From positions 124,001 through 188,000 of the forward strand of contig NC_035933.1 of the NCBI RefSeq assembly GCF_000348985.1: a stretch of 64,000 nucleotides of DNA. Direction: 5' to 3'. The DNA comes from Huiozyma naganishii CBS 8797 (taxonomy: Eukaryota; Ascomycota; Saccharomycetes; Saccharomycetales; Saccharomycetaceae). The notes under the pieces were generated by a model. The model did not search any database. It worked only from the letters and a program-made list of their open reading frames with translations, and was not told the DNA's origin. The translations under genes were made by a program, and so were the position numbers. Shown one piece after another: positions 43,249 to 52,344 of the stretch; position 1 is the stretch's first letter; each line of letters opens with the position of its first letter.

Positions 43249-44316
43249 TCACCTATCCTCGTCTGGGTTTACTATTGTGAGTTTGTTGGGCGCTGCGTCT
43301 GGGGTGTCGCCCGGGAACACGGACCCTGTGCTGAGTCTTCTTGAGTCGTCGAACGGGTTTGCGTCTCTGGCAGCAGCCGGTGGTGGCACTGGAGGGTGTG
43401 CGTTCTTTGGGTCTGTGTGCTCGAAGGACAGGCTATGTGAGGAACTGGAGGGGATATCTATTGGAGTGTACTCTACTGGTTTGATGGCCTCCTGGTACTC
43501 GAGCTCCATTTTCTCCTCCTCTCTTTTCATGTTGTAGTGGCGTAGACCCAGGAGTACAGCGACCCCGACGGCGATGGCACCGCATACCCCGCCAACGACC
43601 CCGCCGACGATCGCCCCGACGTTCGCTTTGTGGGACTTGCGTTGTGGCGCGTCAGTGGTGTCGCTGGAGTCTCCGGTTGGGGTTGCGAGTGTGCTTGTTG
43701 TGACTGTGTTTGTGATTATGACTGTAGACCCGCCTTCTGTGTGGAGTGCGGTGGAGTAAACGATCGTGGTGGGTGGGGTAGACGCCGACGCCGACACAAC
43801 AAACGACGACGAAGGAGTCGTTTGTTGTGTCGTCGAGGGTGTGCTTGCACTGCTTGCAGTACTTGTAGAAGTAGGCGATGTGGAAAGTGCAAGTGCTGAT
43901 GCACGTGCACTGCTTGTAGGCGATGTGGAAAGTGCAAGTGCATCAGCACTTGCACTTGGCGTCACCGCCACGTCGCCCATGGTGTACACAGAGAAGGAGG
44001 TCTCCCCCCCACACATTTCCTGCCTGTACCCGAAACAGTACGCATCGCAAGTGTTAGCCGTAGCGACCCCTGCAGCGACAGGGCTGACCCCGCCGCAGTA
44101 GCAGTCCTGGTGGTTGGAGAGTGCAAAGTACTGGGCCCCCCTCGCTGTGCAACTTGCCGAGCACAGCCCTGAGGACTGGTACTCGTTCGTGTTGTCCTTC
44201 GTGAAGCCCGACGGTAGTTCCGCGTAGCAGTTGATGAGCGAGTACGCCATGCACCGCTGAGCGCATACCAGCAGCAGCGGCACTGCGCTCGCCCAGCCGA
44301 ACCGCATCCCCAGCAT
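43249..44316 (-). CDS. SLG1: Cell-wall stress sensor, WSC family
   Basis: 355 residues from the ATG at 44316. The open frame continues upstream through the N gap and cannot be trusted there. It has a signal peptide (about 5-27) and a WSC domain with eight cysteines (about 30-105: INCYAELPSGF ... CGGVS ... CDAYCFG ... CGG). A Ser/Thr-rich stalk follows, then a transmembrane helix (about 215-240, GAIVGGVVGGVCGAIAVGVAVLL). The cytoplasmic tail ends LTIVNPDEDR. Wsc1/Slg1 signals through Rom2-Rho1 to the wall-integrity MAP kinase pathway. The SLG1-TIR neighbourhood matches S. cerevisiae chromosome XV. Another WSC paralogue is possible but less likely. Confidence 0.88.
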   Translation of the reverse strand: MLGMRFGWASAVPLLLVCAQRCMAYSLINCYAELPSGFTKDNTNEYQSSGLCSASCTARGAQYFALSNHQDCYCGGVSPVAAGVATANTCDAYCFGYRQEMCGGETSFSVYTMGDVAVTPSASADALALSTSPTSSARASALALSTSPTSTSTASSASTPSTTQQTTPSSSFVVSASASTPPTTIVYSTALHTEGGSTVIITNTVTTSTLATPTGDSSDTTDAPQRKSHKANVGAIVGGVVGGVCGAIAVGVAVLLGLRHYNMKREEEKMELEYQEAIKPVEYTPIDIPSSSSHSLSFEHTDPKNAHPPVPPPAAARDANPFDDSRRLSTGSVFPGDTPDAAPNKLTIVNPDEDR

Positions 44317-44715
44317 CTGTGTGTTGCTGGTCCTGTAGCAGTAGTGGCACCTGCCGTGTTGCAACCTCACCGCTGGGAAGAGCGACGTCCAAGTGAAGAA
44401 CTCTTCCTCGAGCGCGGGATCTCTCGCGAGCACCGCACCGCACCCGCACCGCACCCGCTCCCTGCCCCCGCCGGGCCTGGCCCGCTGCGCGTCGCCCGAA
44501 ACGGAAAGCGCGCAAAACACGCTGCGGCCGCTGCGCGGGTGGAGACACGTTCTGCCTGCGGTGCGTGCGCCCAGATCGCGTCCCGAGACTCCGCTGCGGC
44601 CGCGCGTCTCCTTTTGGCGCGGGCAGGGACTTGCGCGCCGTGCGTATATAAGCTCGGGGTGCCCGGGGTCTGCGTCCTGCTCCGGTTCCTCGCTGTTTTG
44701 TCCTGGCCTCTGACC
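44317..44715. promoter_or_regulatory. GC-rich shared upstream region of SLG1 and a TIR gene
   Basis: Strikingly GC-rich DNA with no credible gene. A plus-strand TATATAAG at 44645-44652 is well placed for the TIR-family gene across the gap. The distance cannot be measured because of the Ns. Confidence 0.5.
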
Positions 44716-44815
44716 NNNNNNNNNNNNNNNNNNNNNNNNNNNNNNNNNNNNNNNNNNNNNNNNNNNNNNNNNNNNNNNNNNNNNNNNNNNNNNNNNNNNN
44801 NNNNNNNNNNNNNNN
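44716..44815. other. Assembly gap, 100 N
   Basis: Exactly 100 unknown bases, the conventional filler for a gap of unknown length. The flanks are GC-rich, and a run of about 12 C follows at 44827. Any frame running through it is meaningless. Confidence 1.
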
Positions 44816-44871
44816 ACCTCGTACCGCCCCCCCCCCCCGAACCCCCACCACACCACACTTAACCGTCCACC

Positions 44872-45639
44872 ATGAACACCAAGTACACAGCCCTTCTAGT
44901 ATCCCTCGCTGCAGTCGCCTCTGCGCAGACCCAGGAGGAAATCACGCAGCTGAACGTCATCCTGAACGATGTCAGGGACAACCTGAGCGAGTACATGGCG
45001 CTGCTGAACGACCCCTCCTCCGGGTTCTCCGTCGCCTCGATGCCCCAGGGCGTCTTGCAGATCGGCGGCGCCCTCGCCACCGCGACCAACAGCGCGTTCA
45101 CCTCGATGTACTCCGACGTCGACTTCGCAGGCCTGTCCTCCTTCCTGCCAAGACTGCCAAGGTACTCTTCCAGACTGGAGCCAGCCCTGAGAGCAGCCGA
45201 CGCTCCCCTGGGCGGGTCGGCCTCGAACTCCACGGTGTCCGCTTTGAACTCCACCTCCATCGCCGCAGACAACGGCTCCAACTCCTCCGCGCCCGTCTCC
45301 TCCGTCTCCGCCTCAAGAAACTCCACCGCCTCCAGCGTCTCCATCACCTCGAGAACCGCGGCGGCCGAGGGGAACAGCACGGTCGCAGGCGGCGCAGCGG
45401 GCCGTGCCAGCGAGACAGAGAGCGAGAGATCCTCCTCCCGTAGGTCCTCCTCAAGGACCTCCTCCGCAAGCGCAAGAACCACAGCAAGAGCAGGCGAGAC
45501 CAACGGGACTGCCAACGTCTCGAACGAAACCTCCTCGAGATCCTCCTCGAGATCCTCCAGAGCAGGCGCGAACGTCGCGAAGGCTGCCACGGGGATCAGC
45601 GCAGGCGCTCTAGCGGCAGCCGTCGCCATGTTGTTGTAG
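44872..45639 (+). CDS. GPI cell-wall mannoprotein, Tir family (TIR2/TIR4-like)
   Basis: 255 residues: signal peptide (ending ASAQT), then a Tip1/Srp1 domain very like the gene at 39016 (NVILNDVRDNLSEY, MPQGVLQIGGALATATN, RYSSRLEPALR), then a GPI tail (GISAGALAAAVAMLL). The stalk differs. It has several Asn-x-Ser/Thr sequons and Arg-Ser runs (RSSSRRSSSR) in place of Thr/Lys repeats, and lacks the PIR motif. Codons are strongly GC-ending, quite unlike the 39016 paralogue. It is next to SLG1, as TIR4/TIR2 are in S. cerevisiae. Its 5' leader is C-rich and abuts the assembly gap. Confidence 0.85.
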   Translation: MNTKYTALLVSLAAVASAQTQEEITQLNVILNDVRDNLSEYMALLNDPSSGFSVASMPQGVLQIGGALATATNSAFTSMYSDVDFAGLSSFLPRLPRYSSRLEPALRAADAPLGGSASNSTVSALNSTSIAADNGSNSSAPVSSVSASRNSTASSVSITSRTAAAEGNSTVAGGAAGRASETESERSSSRRSSSRTSSASARTTARAGETNGTANVSNETSSRSSSRSSRAGANVAKAATGISAGALAAAVAMLL

Positions 45640-45727
45640 ATGGCCCTTTAACATTCTTTTTTAGTATTCAAATACCCGCACAAGTATATTATATAAAAAC
45701 TCTTTCTTTCTAATACAACAACCACCA

Positions 45728-45758
45728 CTCCCCCCCCCTCCCCCCCCTCCCCCCCCCC
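45728..45758 (+). repeat. Poly-C tract in the 5' leader of the first FMP52
   Basis: Three runs of eight to ten C separated by single T, ending 4 bp before the ATG at 45763. Similar C runs sit just before the TIR-family ATG (44827-44838) and the CUB1 ATG (48402-48411). Confidence 0.9.
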
Positions 45759-45762
45759 AACG

Positions 45763-46449
45763 ATGAATGTGCTCGTGGTAGGCGCCTCGGGACTTTGCGG
45801 GTCCTTCTTCCTCAAGTACGCCCTCGAGTCGACCAAAGTGGCCAAAGTGTACACCCTCACAAGGTCGCCCTCCCCGCCTGCCGCCCCACAGAGCGAGAAG
45901 CTCGTCGCACTGGTAGAACCAGACGGTAAACTGTGGGGGCACGCCGTGAGGGGCATCCCGGGGGACCTCGACGTGCTTCTCAGTGCGCTCGGAACAACAA
46001 GGGCCGCAGCGGGGGCCGAGGGCCAGTACGCCGTGGACCACGACTTGTGTGTCGCGGTCGCCCGCGCGGCTCGCAACGACAAGAACTGCAAGTCGGTCGC
46101 GTTGGTCTCCTCAGCGGGGGCACACACGGACTCGCGCTTCTTCTACACGCGGATGAAGGGCGACACAGAGAGGGATATCGCCGCGCTCGCGTTCCCGCAC
46201 GCGGTGTTCCTCCGCCCGGGGATCCTCCTGGGACAAAGAACCACTAAACACACCGGGTTCGGAAACGTGCTGGCTACAAAAGTCGGGCAGTGGCTGTACC
46301 GGTCCAAGTGCCAGTCCCTCATTTGGTACCCTGTCAAGGGGAGCGAGGTCGCACAGGTAGGGTTGCAACTGGCGCTGGACACGGAGGGGACAAAACCTCG
46401 TGTCGATATCGTTGCTAGTAACGAGATTTTAAACTTGGCCAAACAATAA
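45763..46449 (+). CDS. FMP52: Fmp52 mitochondrial Rossmann-fold protein, copy 1
   Basis: 228 residues (S. cerevisiae Fmp52 is 231). N-terminal NAD(P)-binding glycine motif VGASGLCG (about 6-13) after a single beta strand. Conserved VSSAGAH, FYTRMKGD and LRPGILLG follow. This is an atypical short-chain dehydrogenase-like protein of the mitochondrial outer membrane. Its substrate is unknown. A paralogue follows 46 bp downstream in the same orientation. Codons are GC-rich. Confidence 0.92.
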   Translation: MNVLVVGASGLCGSFFLKYALESTKVAKVYTLTRSPSPPAAPQSEKLVALVEPDGKLWGHAVRGIPGDLDVLLSALGTTRAAAGAEGQYAVDHDLCVAVARAARNDKNCKSVALVSSAGAHTDSRFFYTRMKGDTERDIAALAFPHAVFLRPGILLGQRTTKHTGFGNVLATKVGQWLYRSKCQSLIWYPVKGSEVAQVGLQLALDTEGTKPRVDIVASNEILNLAKQ

Positions 46450-46495
46450 TCTTTATATATACGTATACGCTACTCCCACCAACAAGAGATCGCTA

Positions 46496-47185
46496 ATGAA
46501 CGTGCTCGTGATTGGGGCCACTGGCCTTTGTGGGGCACACTTCGTCGAGTACGCCCTCGAGTCGACGAAGGTCGCGAAACTGTACACTCTGTCGAGGTCC
46601 GACTGGCCCACGGGGCAGGACCCACAGGGGAAACTGGTGAAGCTGATCGAACCAGATAGTACCCTGTGGGGGCGCGCCATGAGGGACATCCCAGGAAACC
46701 TCGACGTGCTGATTTGTGCTCTCGGAACAACAAGGGCTCGGTCCAACGCGGAGGAACAGTACGCCGTGGACCACGACTTGACACTCGAATTGGCCACCGT
46801 CGCAAAGAGGGAAAAACACGCCCACACGGTCGTCGTCGTCTCCTCCACGGGGGCACACCCTGAGTCCCGCTTCTTCTACGCAAGGATGAAAGGCGACGTG
46901 GAGAGAGATATCACCGAACTTCAATTTAACCACACGGTGTTACTTCGCCCGGGGATCCTCTTGGGGGAACGGTACAAGCCACACGTCGGGTACAGAGACT
47001 TCCTCGGGACTAGATTTGGGGCCTTGTTCTACAGGTCCAGATTCCAGGCATGGGCACTGTACCCTATCAGGGGCAGCGAAGTCGCGAAAGTCGGACTCCA
47101 TTTGGCTCTGGAGGAACTACCGGAGGACCAGAAAGTCCAGATCAGGGAGAGTAACGAGATCTTGGACCCTGCCGAGAAGATTTAA
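46496..47185 (+). CDS. FMP52: Fmp52 mitochondrial Rossmann-fold protein, copy 2
   Basis: 229 residues, co-linear with copy 1 along its whole length. VIGATGLCG, VSSTGAH, FYARMKGD and LRPGILLG are at matching positions. The two differ at many residues but share patches of identical DNA, for example a stretch of more than 20 bases around 46023 and 46758 encoding QYAVDHDL. This is an intact tandem duplicate. It ends 147 bp from the convergent tRNA-Val gene. Confidence 0.92.
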   Translation: MNVLVIGATGLCGAHFVEYALESTKVAKLYTLSRSDWPTGQDPQGKLVKLIEPDSTLWGRAMRDIPGNLDVLICALGTTRARSNAEEQYAVDHDLTLELATVAKREKHAHTVVVVSSTGAHPESRFFYARMKGDVERDITELQFNHTVLLRPGILLGERYKPHVGYRDFLGTRFGALFYRSRFQAWALYPIRGSEVAKVGLHLALEELPEDQKVQIRESNEILDPAEKI

Positions 47186-47332
47186 GCACACAGGACTTAC
47201 TCAAACGTACTGTATACTTTAATTATCTATCCCAATTACAGCAACTTGTAGAAGCACTGGCATGCGTCGTACGTCGGGCTCTTCAACAAGCCGTCCCGGT
47301 CCCGTTGGGAACCAAAAAAGAGCAAAAAAATA

Positions 47333-47406
47333 TGATTTCGCCCAGGATCGAACTGGGGACGTTCTGCGTGTTAAGCAGATGCCATAACCGACTAGACCAC
47401 GAAACC
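47333..47406 (-). tRNA. tRNA-Val(AAC)
   Basis: 74 nt starting GGTTTCGTGGTCTAGTCGG. The acceptor stem GGTTTCG pairs with CGAAATC, with discriminator A. The anticodon loop TTAACAC lies between CTGC/GCAG stems, and the B box GTTCGATCC is intact. No intron. A Pol III terminator (T7 on the minus strand) is at 47324-47330. Confidence 0.96.
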
Positions 47407-48416
47407 ATACTAATTTAGTAAAAGTGTTTTTTTGGCTTCACTCAATGCTGCATATTTGACCACGAGACTGTAAGGTGAAACCCACAAAGGAGCCAGGTAA
47501 CTCTCGGTAACGACATACAACTCTCTCTCCTACAAGACACAAACAATGAGCCCTCTTCCACAAGGCAACCCTTAGCGACAAACAACAGTTATTATGCAAT
47601 ACGCAATACGCATTGTGCAACATGCACTAATCAATACTCACGCAATATACATATAACGAACGGACAGACCCAAGCTAATGAGGTCTGATCCAGCTTCACC
47701 AAATATTATATAAAGGGCACAGATTCCAACCACTGGAATCCTCGTCTCACTTCCTTTATATAGAGAGGGGAACAATTGATCACTGTTGAACTCTTATATA
47801 CCTTAGAGTTTACTCAAAACATTAATTATCATCAGCGCTATCTTACATTTTTAAAATTGCTGATCCAAACAAATAGCATATTTAAAAGCGTGACACAAAA
47901 CAAGTATTGCACTGAGGTTCCCCCAGAGACCTCACACCTTCAGGGAAATACCATACCTTGCATTACAATTAGCTGAAACAACATGTGCAAAACGGGATAT
48001 GCCCTTGCACGATTCCTGCATATACTTCTCGTACCTGCATGTTAGAACTGTCTACAGAATTTTTCAGATTTTGTACTGTTTAAGAAGAAAGAGAAAGACA
48101 CATCGATCTTCCCACTTCGCCCATAAGACCCTTCTCCTTTCATGACACGGCCTGCAACTTATCCCGGGGCTGTCAGCAGGTTGGGAACCGCAGCGGCCAC
48201 CCTCAAACACGTGACTGCCTCTAAAGACGGTTTGAGGGAAAAAAAATAGTCAAAGGACTGAAATCTGGGAGTCAACAGGGAGTTACATAAACGTGGGAGC
48301 AGGGACCGTTCCTGAACAACATTCGGTTCTTGTTTGAAGGCTGTACTACACAACGGCGTCTCAATCCTATAAAGTGATACAGAGAAACAATTAACTAGGT
48401 GCCCCCCCCCCACTCA
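47407..48416. other. 1-kb intergenic, tRNA-Val upstream to CUB1
   Basis: No frame of interest. AT-rich, with a small inverted repeat (cagacc...ggtctg near 47670), a TATATAAAG at about 47710 and a TGTTGAACTC at about 47787. It may hold debris of a tRNA-targeted LTR element, but I cannot match it to any LTR I know. It does not match the copia LTR of this window. The last 60 bp form the CUB1 promoter, with TATAAAG at about 48369 and a C10 run. Confidence 0.45.
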
Positions 48417-50066
48417 ATGATATCTTCTTTCCAGACTAGCACGCAACCTGCACAGAACGTTCCCAAGGAGGAGGAAGGGATTCTCAACTATTTCTTGGAC
48501 GTGAGAACTGCACTGTCCCAACTGAAGAAGAACAGGACTCAGTACTTGAATTCCGGCGAGGTGCAGAAGACGTACCAGGAGGTACTGACAAAAGTGCGCG
48601 AATTGGACGCAATCAGAAAGAAGAATCACGACGCTGTCGCTACAAATGTGCCTACTTTGATCCACAATGCAGATCTGCACAACAGAGTGGACTCCGTGCT
48701 TGATGACGTGTTCCAATTGCTGTCGCTGTGTTTCTTGACCGTAGGGTTGAAGAACTCGGCACCTGCGACTTATGCGTCGTTGTCCACGGTGGAGTCCCTG
48801 CTGCAACATCTGGAGGAGGCCAAGATTTACACGCACCACGATTTGAAACCTATCAAAGATAGACTGAACGAGATCTCAAAGATTGTCGAGGAGAGCTGTG
48901 CGCAGACGAACGCCATTCAGGATGCCCTAGAGAACGACGAGGAGCAGGCCATAAAGGACATCGACGCGGAGAGAACTAGGAACAAACTGGAACAGAACCT
49001 GCTTTTGAAGGCGAAATTGAAACACTGCGTCGATTCCTACAACGAGGTCGAGTCCAAGCTGGAGGATATCGACCCGACGCTGACGAGTGTCATGGAAAAA
49101 CTATTCCAGATCAGAAGAGGACTGCTATCGCTTGTCGCATCCTCCAGGAACATGGACTCACAGATCTCCGAGGAGGATCTTGATACCTCATCTAGAACCT
49201 CTTCGCAGTCCAACATTGCCAACCCACTGGGGAATGAATTGGGCTCGGAGCAGAAGAAGAACGCCATCTCCCATAAGCTTGTCAGAGAGAAATTCGAAGT
49301 GTTGAGGAACGATCTGAAAAACTTGGAGGCCCACCGCGATGAGGACGGGAAATTCAAGTCTCTGGAGACGGACAAAGTGGCAGAGAACGGACAACTCGTG
49401 CTGAATGGGTTGCTAGATGACTGCAACGATCTCGTCAGTGACTTATCCCACCAGATAGAAACAGGCAACGGGCTGAAGTTGTCAATGGACCCGAGCTTAC
49501 AGCCGGTCTACGAGAGGCTACTTGAAATCAAGACAACTTTAGAAAATCTGATGATAACAAGGAGGTGGACCCTGAGGGAGACCGATCTCTTTTCGTACCA
49601 GAAGAAGCTTAACGAGATTGATAACCTGAGAGTGAATGGAAGATTCCCCACGGAGACGGCAGACTCGAGGGGCCAGTCGATTCTCCTGTACCTACTAAGA
49701 CGGTGCTACGCCATCATATACAAGCTGCTTGAAAGCTCCGAACCGGTCTCCGAGGCGCTACAGCCAATCCACAACCAGCTATCAACGGTCCGCCGTTGCC
49801 TGCTGGAACTGAAGAGAATGGGGGGTGTGAACAACGAGAGAGAATTGTATCCCTACCAGATGAAGCTAGCTTCGTTGGATAACCTGCGCCAGGACGGTAT
49901 ATTTTACGACTCAGATGGCAACATCCCAGAGGGACAAGGTATCTTGAACGCTCTATTGGCTGGCTGTTTCGACATCATCCACGAACTGAAAGTGGAGACA
50001 GAAGAGCGTGGAGAGGAGGACGAAGAAGAAGATGATGACGACGACGACGATGAGGAGCAGCAGTAG
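48417..50066 (+). CDS. CUB1: UPF0662 family protein Cub1
   Basis: 549 residues, near the S. cerevisiae YPL260W length (551). It starts MISSFQTSTQ at the ATG at 48417. The open frame reaches a GTG at 48399, but that part is the poly-C leader. Largely helical, with coiled-coil stretches, internal repeats of LLDDCNDLV / LLRRCYAII / LLAGCFDII type, and an acidic tail of Glu/Asp ending EEQQ. Family role is poorly known; the yeast gene is linked genetically to proteasome function and DNA repair. Its pairing with convergent APM1 matches YPL260W-YPL259C. Confidence 0.9.
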   Translation: MISSFQTSTQPAQNVPKEEEGILNYFLDVRTALSQLKKNRTQYLNSGEVQKTYQEVLTKVRELDAIRKKNHDAVATNVPTLIHNADLHNRVDSVLDDVFQLLSLCFLTVGLKNSAPATYASLSTVESLLQHLEEAKIYTHHDLKPIKDRLNEISKIVEESCAQTNAIQDALENDEEQAIKDIDAERTRNKLEQNLLLKAKLKHCVDSYNEVESKLEDIDPTLTSVMEKLFQIRRGLLSLVASSRNMDSQISEEDLDTSSRTSSQSNIANPLGNELGSEQKKNAISHKLVREKFEVLRNDLKNLEAHRDEDGKFKSLETDKVAENGQLVLNGLLDDCNDLVSDLSHQIETGNGLKLSMDPSLQPVYERLLEIKTTLENLMITRRWTLRETDLFSYQKKLNEIDNLRVNGRFPTETADSRGQSILLYLLRRCYAIIYKLLESSEPVSEALQPIHNQLSTVRRCLLELKRMGGVNNERELYPYQMKLASLDNLRQDGIFYDSDGNIPEGQGILNALLAGCFDIIHELKVETEERGEEDEEEDDDDDDDEEQQ

Positions 50067-50409
50067 AGAACGACAAAAAAAAAAGAGTGAATGGTGGAAA
50101 GCTATGTGGCTTCCTTTGCTCAGAACGTTTATTTTTTTATTCTTTTTCCTTATTTCTTGATAACACCCCTCCTCGTGTATGTTGATTGCCTGGGAACAGC
50201 TGTGCCAACAGATCAAGATAAGACTATTTCTTACTTGTATATAAAAGTAATCGAAGAAAAGCAGAGGGCAAGACTCGGTGACTCAGAGTCTCTATCTCCC
50301 GCTCAGTTGTATGAGTAACCGATTCAGACCTTTTTCGACCATAACTGAGGTCACAGTTTCCGGTAGTTAGTGTTTGAATCTCATGTATACATATTTAACT
50401 TATTTACAA
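50067..50409. other. Convergent 3' intergenic region CUB1/APM1
   Basis: 343 bp of T-rich and then AT-rich DNA. No gene or RNA recognised. Confidence 0.5.
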
Positions 50410-51795
50410 TTAATTCACCCTAATAGTGTAGTCGTCTCCACTTTGGGTAATGTACCGTACCCATGGGTAGCTTTTGTATTGTAGTTTCGGTTCGTTAATC
50501 TTTAGATAGCGGACTTGAATCCCAGATGTGGTAAAATATGGGATCTCGAATTTGACTTGAACAGGCCTTTTCACTTTGGGTTCCTCGTAACTGTCCATCG
50601 AGGGCAAACCCATTTCCGCAAACATCGCATACTCTTTCCCACCTGGGAAGCTCTTGATCTTCCACAGTATCGCACTTTGCTCGGGGACGTACTTGATGGA
50701 CCCATGTGAATATTTGAAACTGGGTGTATCGGCATCATCGGGTACGGGGATCAGTATTTGGACGTTGGCCGCCACCGATTTCTTCTTGATCTGAGCCTTT
50801 GCTCTACAACGTATCTCTATCCGAGATTTGGAATGAACCTGAATGCTCACGTCGCACCAAATCAACGGTTTTATCGATGTAGTCAATCTGTAATTCATCA
50901 AGTCGAATTCCCCATCTGGTGGGATAAACGTGATGATCTTTTCGTTTTCAAACTTGCTCAACCTGACACATTGATGGAATTTAAGATCCTCCAATTCTAT
51001 GTTGGTCTTGCGCTTTTTCCCATCGTTTGTGATGGAACTCTCAGCAACGCCGCTGCCATGCTCTTGTGGATCTGGTATGTTAACCCCGATGTTGTTACCT
51101 TCCAGGTATTTGGTGAAGATACCTCTATCATTTATCCCCAATTTCAGATCTGGCATACCAGAGAGTCTCGATTTGATTTTCACTGCACCAATTATTTCGG
51201 ACCTCAACACTTGTCCCTTTTGCGTTATCAGCATGTTGATTGACTCTACTATGTCTAAAAAGGCCTCGTTTTTCTTGTATTTAATGCCCTCTGCCCTCCA
51301 ACTGACCGAATTGTTCAGTTCAGAAGGCGGTCTCGCAGCATTCCTCTTCTTCTTGTGCGCCTTCTCCAATTTGAACGATTTCTGAGTGATATACTTTTTC
51401 AACATTCTAGGTTCTGTAATCTGCGGGATACCATAGTCCATCATTTCGTCCATGAGCTCGTATATGATAACGAAGTTGTCCCGAATTGACTCCTCCTCTA
51501 CCGTCTTCAAGTATTCTCCGAGTACGCCCATCAGCTTATGCAAAAACGCAAAGACCTCCGCTATATTAACGGTTAAAGACGTTGCAAGAGCAACCACGTA
51601 CAGGTCATTATGCTGAATAAATAAATATTCAATGCCGTTATGGTTTATGCACGGTGGTATAACTGCAGATTCATCTTCCAAGTCCGTCAGTAGCGTGGAA
51701 AACTTGTCGATTGCGGACAACGGCACGTCATCTTTATACCGTCTCGAAAGTAGAGGTTTCCCCTTGTCATCACAAAAATATACAGCAGAGGCCAT
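50410..51795 (-). CDS. APM1: AP-1 clathrin adaptor mu subunit
   Basis: 461 residues from the ATG at 51795 (MASAVYFCDDKGKPLLSRRY). The frame runs six codons further up, but the family starts at MAS. An N-terminal longin-like domain (about 1-140) is followed by the mu homology domain (about 170-461). SWRAEGIKYKKNEAFLDI, KLGINDRGIF and the C-terminal QVRYLKINEPKL...PWVRYITQSGDDYTIRV are typical. It recognises YxxPhi cargo signals at the trans-Golgi and endosomes. Confidence 0.95.
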   Translation of the reverse strand: MASAVYFCDDKGKPLLSRRYKDDVPLSAIDKFSTLLTDLEDESAVIPPCINHNGIEYLFIQHNDLYVVALATSLTVNIAEVFAFLHKLMGVLGEYLKTVEEESIRDNFVIIYELMDEMMDYGIPQITEPRMLKKYITQKSFKLEKAHKKKRNAARPPSELNNSVSWRAEGIKYKKNEAFLDIVESINMLITQKGQVLRSEIIGAVKIKSRLSGMPDLKLGINDRGIFTKYLEGNNIGVNIPDPQEHGSGVAESSITNDGKKRKTNIELEDLKFHQCVRLSKFENEKIITFIPPDGEFDLMNYRLTTSIKPLIWCDVSIQVHSKSRIEIRCRAKAQIKKKSVAANVQILIPVPDDADTPSFKYSHGSIKYVPEQSAILWKIKSFPGGKEYAMFAEMGLPSMDSYEEPKVKRPVQVKFEIPYFTTSGIQVRYLKINEPKLQYKSYPWVRYITQSGDDYTIRVN

Positions 51796-52344
51796 TCGTG
51801 AATTGCGTGTCACAGTGCTCTCGATTTGCGGGGCGGGGGAAATGGAAGGTCAGTAGTATATACAATATGGAGCCACTCGCGCCTCTGTCGTGTCTTCCTT
51901 TTCTTCGAGATTTTGAATGTTTCACTTTTGAACGTTTACGTGGGAAATGATCTATGGACAGGACTTATACATAGCAACAGCACAAAGCAATGTCTGGCAG
52001 CTCGGATGTCTGTTGTACCCAGGTGGGACAAACGACTAGAGACGTTGTGGAAACAATTCTACCGTATTACTTGGCTTCTATTCGAAGTACTTACACTTAA
52101 TTAAGCACGTTGCCAAGGATGTCAGCAAGTGGTGAAATGAAGCCAGTTCTGCTCGCTTCTTACTGTATATATCTCTTGGATTGGGACAACGAACGATATA
52201 AAAGCGAGATTGACATTTCTACTATGACTGTGGAGTACTGTATAAAATCATGGCACCGTCTTATTGCACTATTGAATAAAATAATATTCTCTTCCAGCCG
52301 AGGCCCGTTTGCAATTGGATATTTCTTCTTGTATTGGCAACAGT
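51796..52344. other. APM1 promoter / EST3 3' region
   Basis: About 550 bp. Short plus-strand frames here are unlike any protein I know. It holds the APM1 promoter and the EST3 terminator region, and nothing else I can name. Confidence 0.5.

Noticed and set aside
44317..44862. Open frames crossing the N gap, extending SLG1 upstream
   Set aside because: They exist only because N codons are not stops. The WSC signal peptide gives a clear start at 44316.
48208..48215. CACGTGAC, a CDEI/Cbf1-type box
   Set aside because: No CDEIII and no AT-rich spacer nearby. E-box sites are common in promoters.
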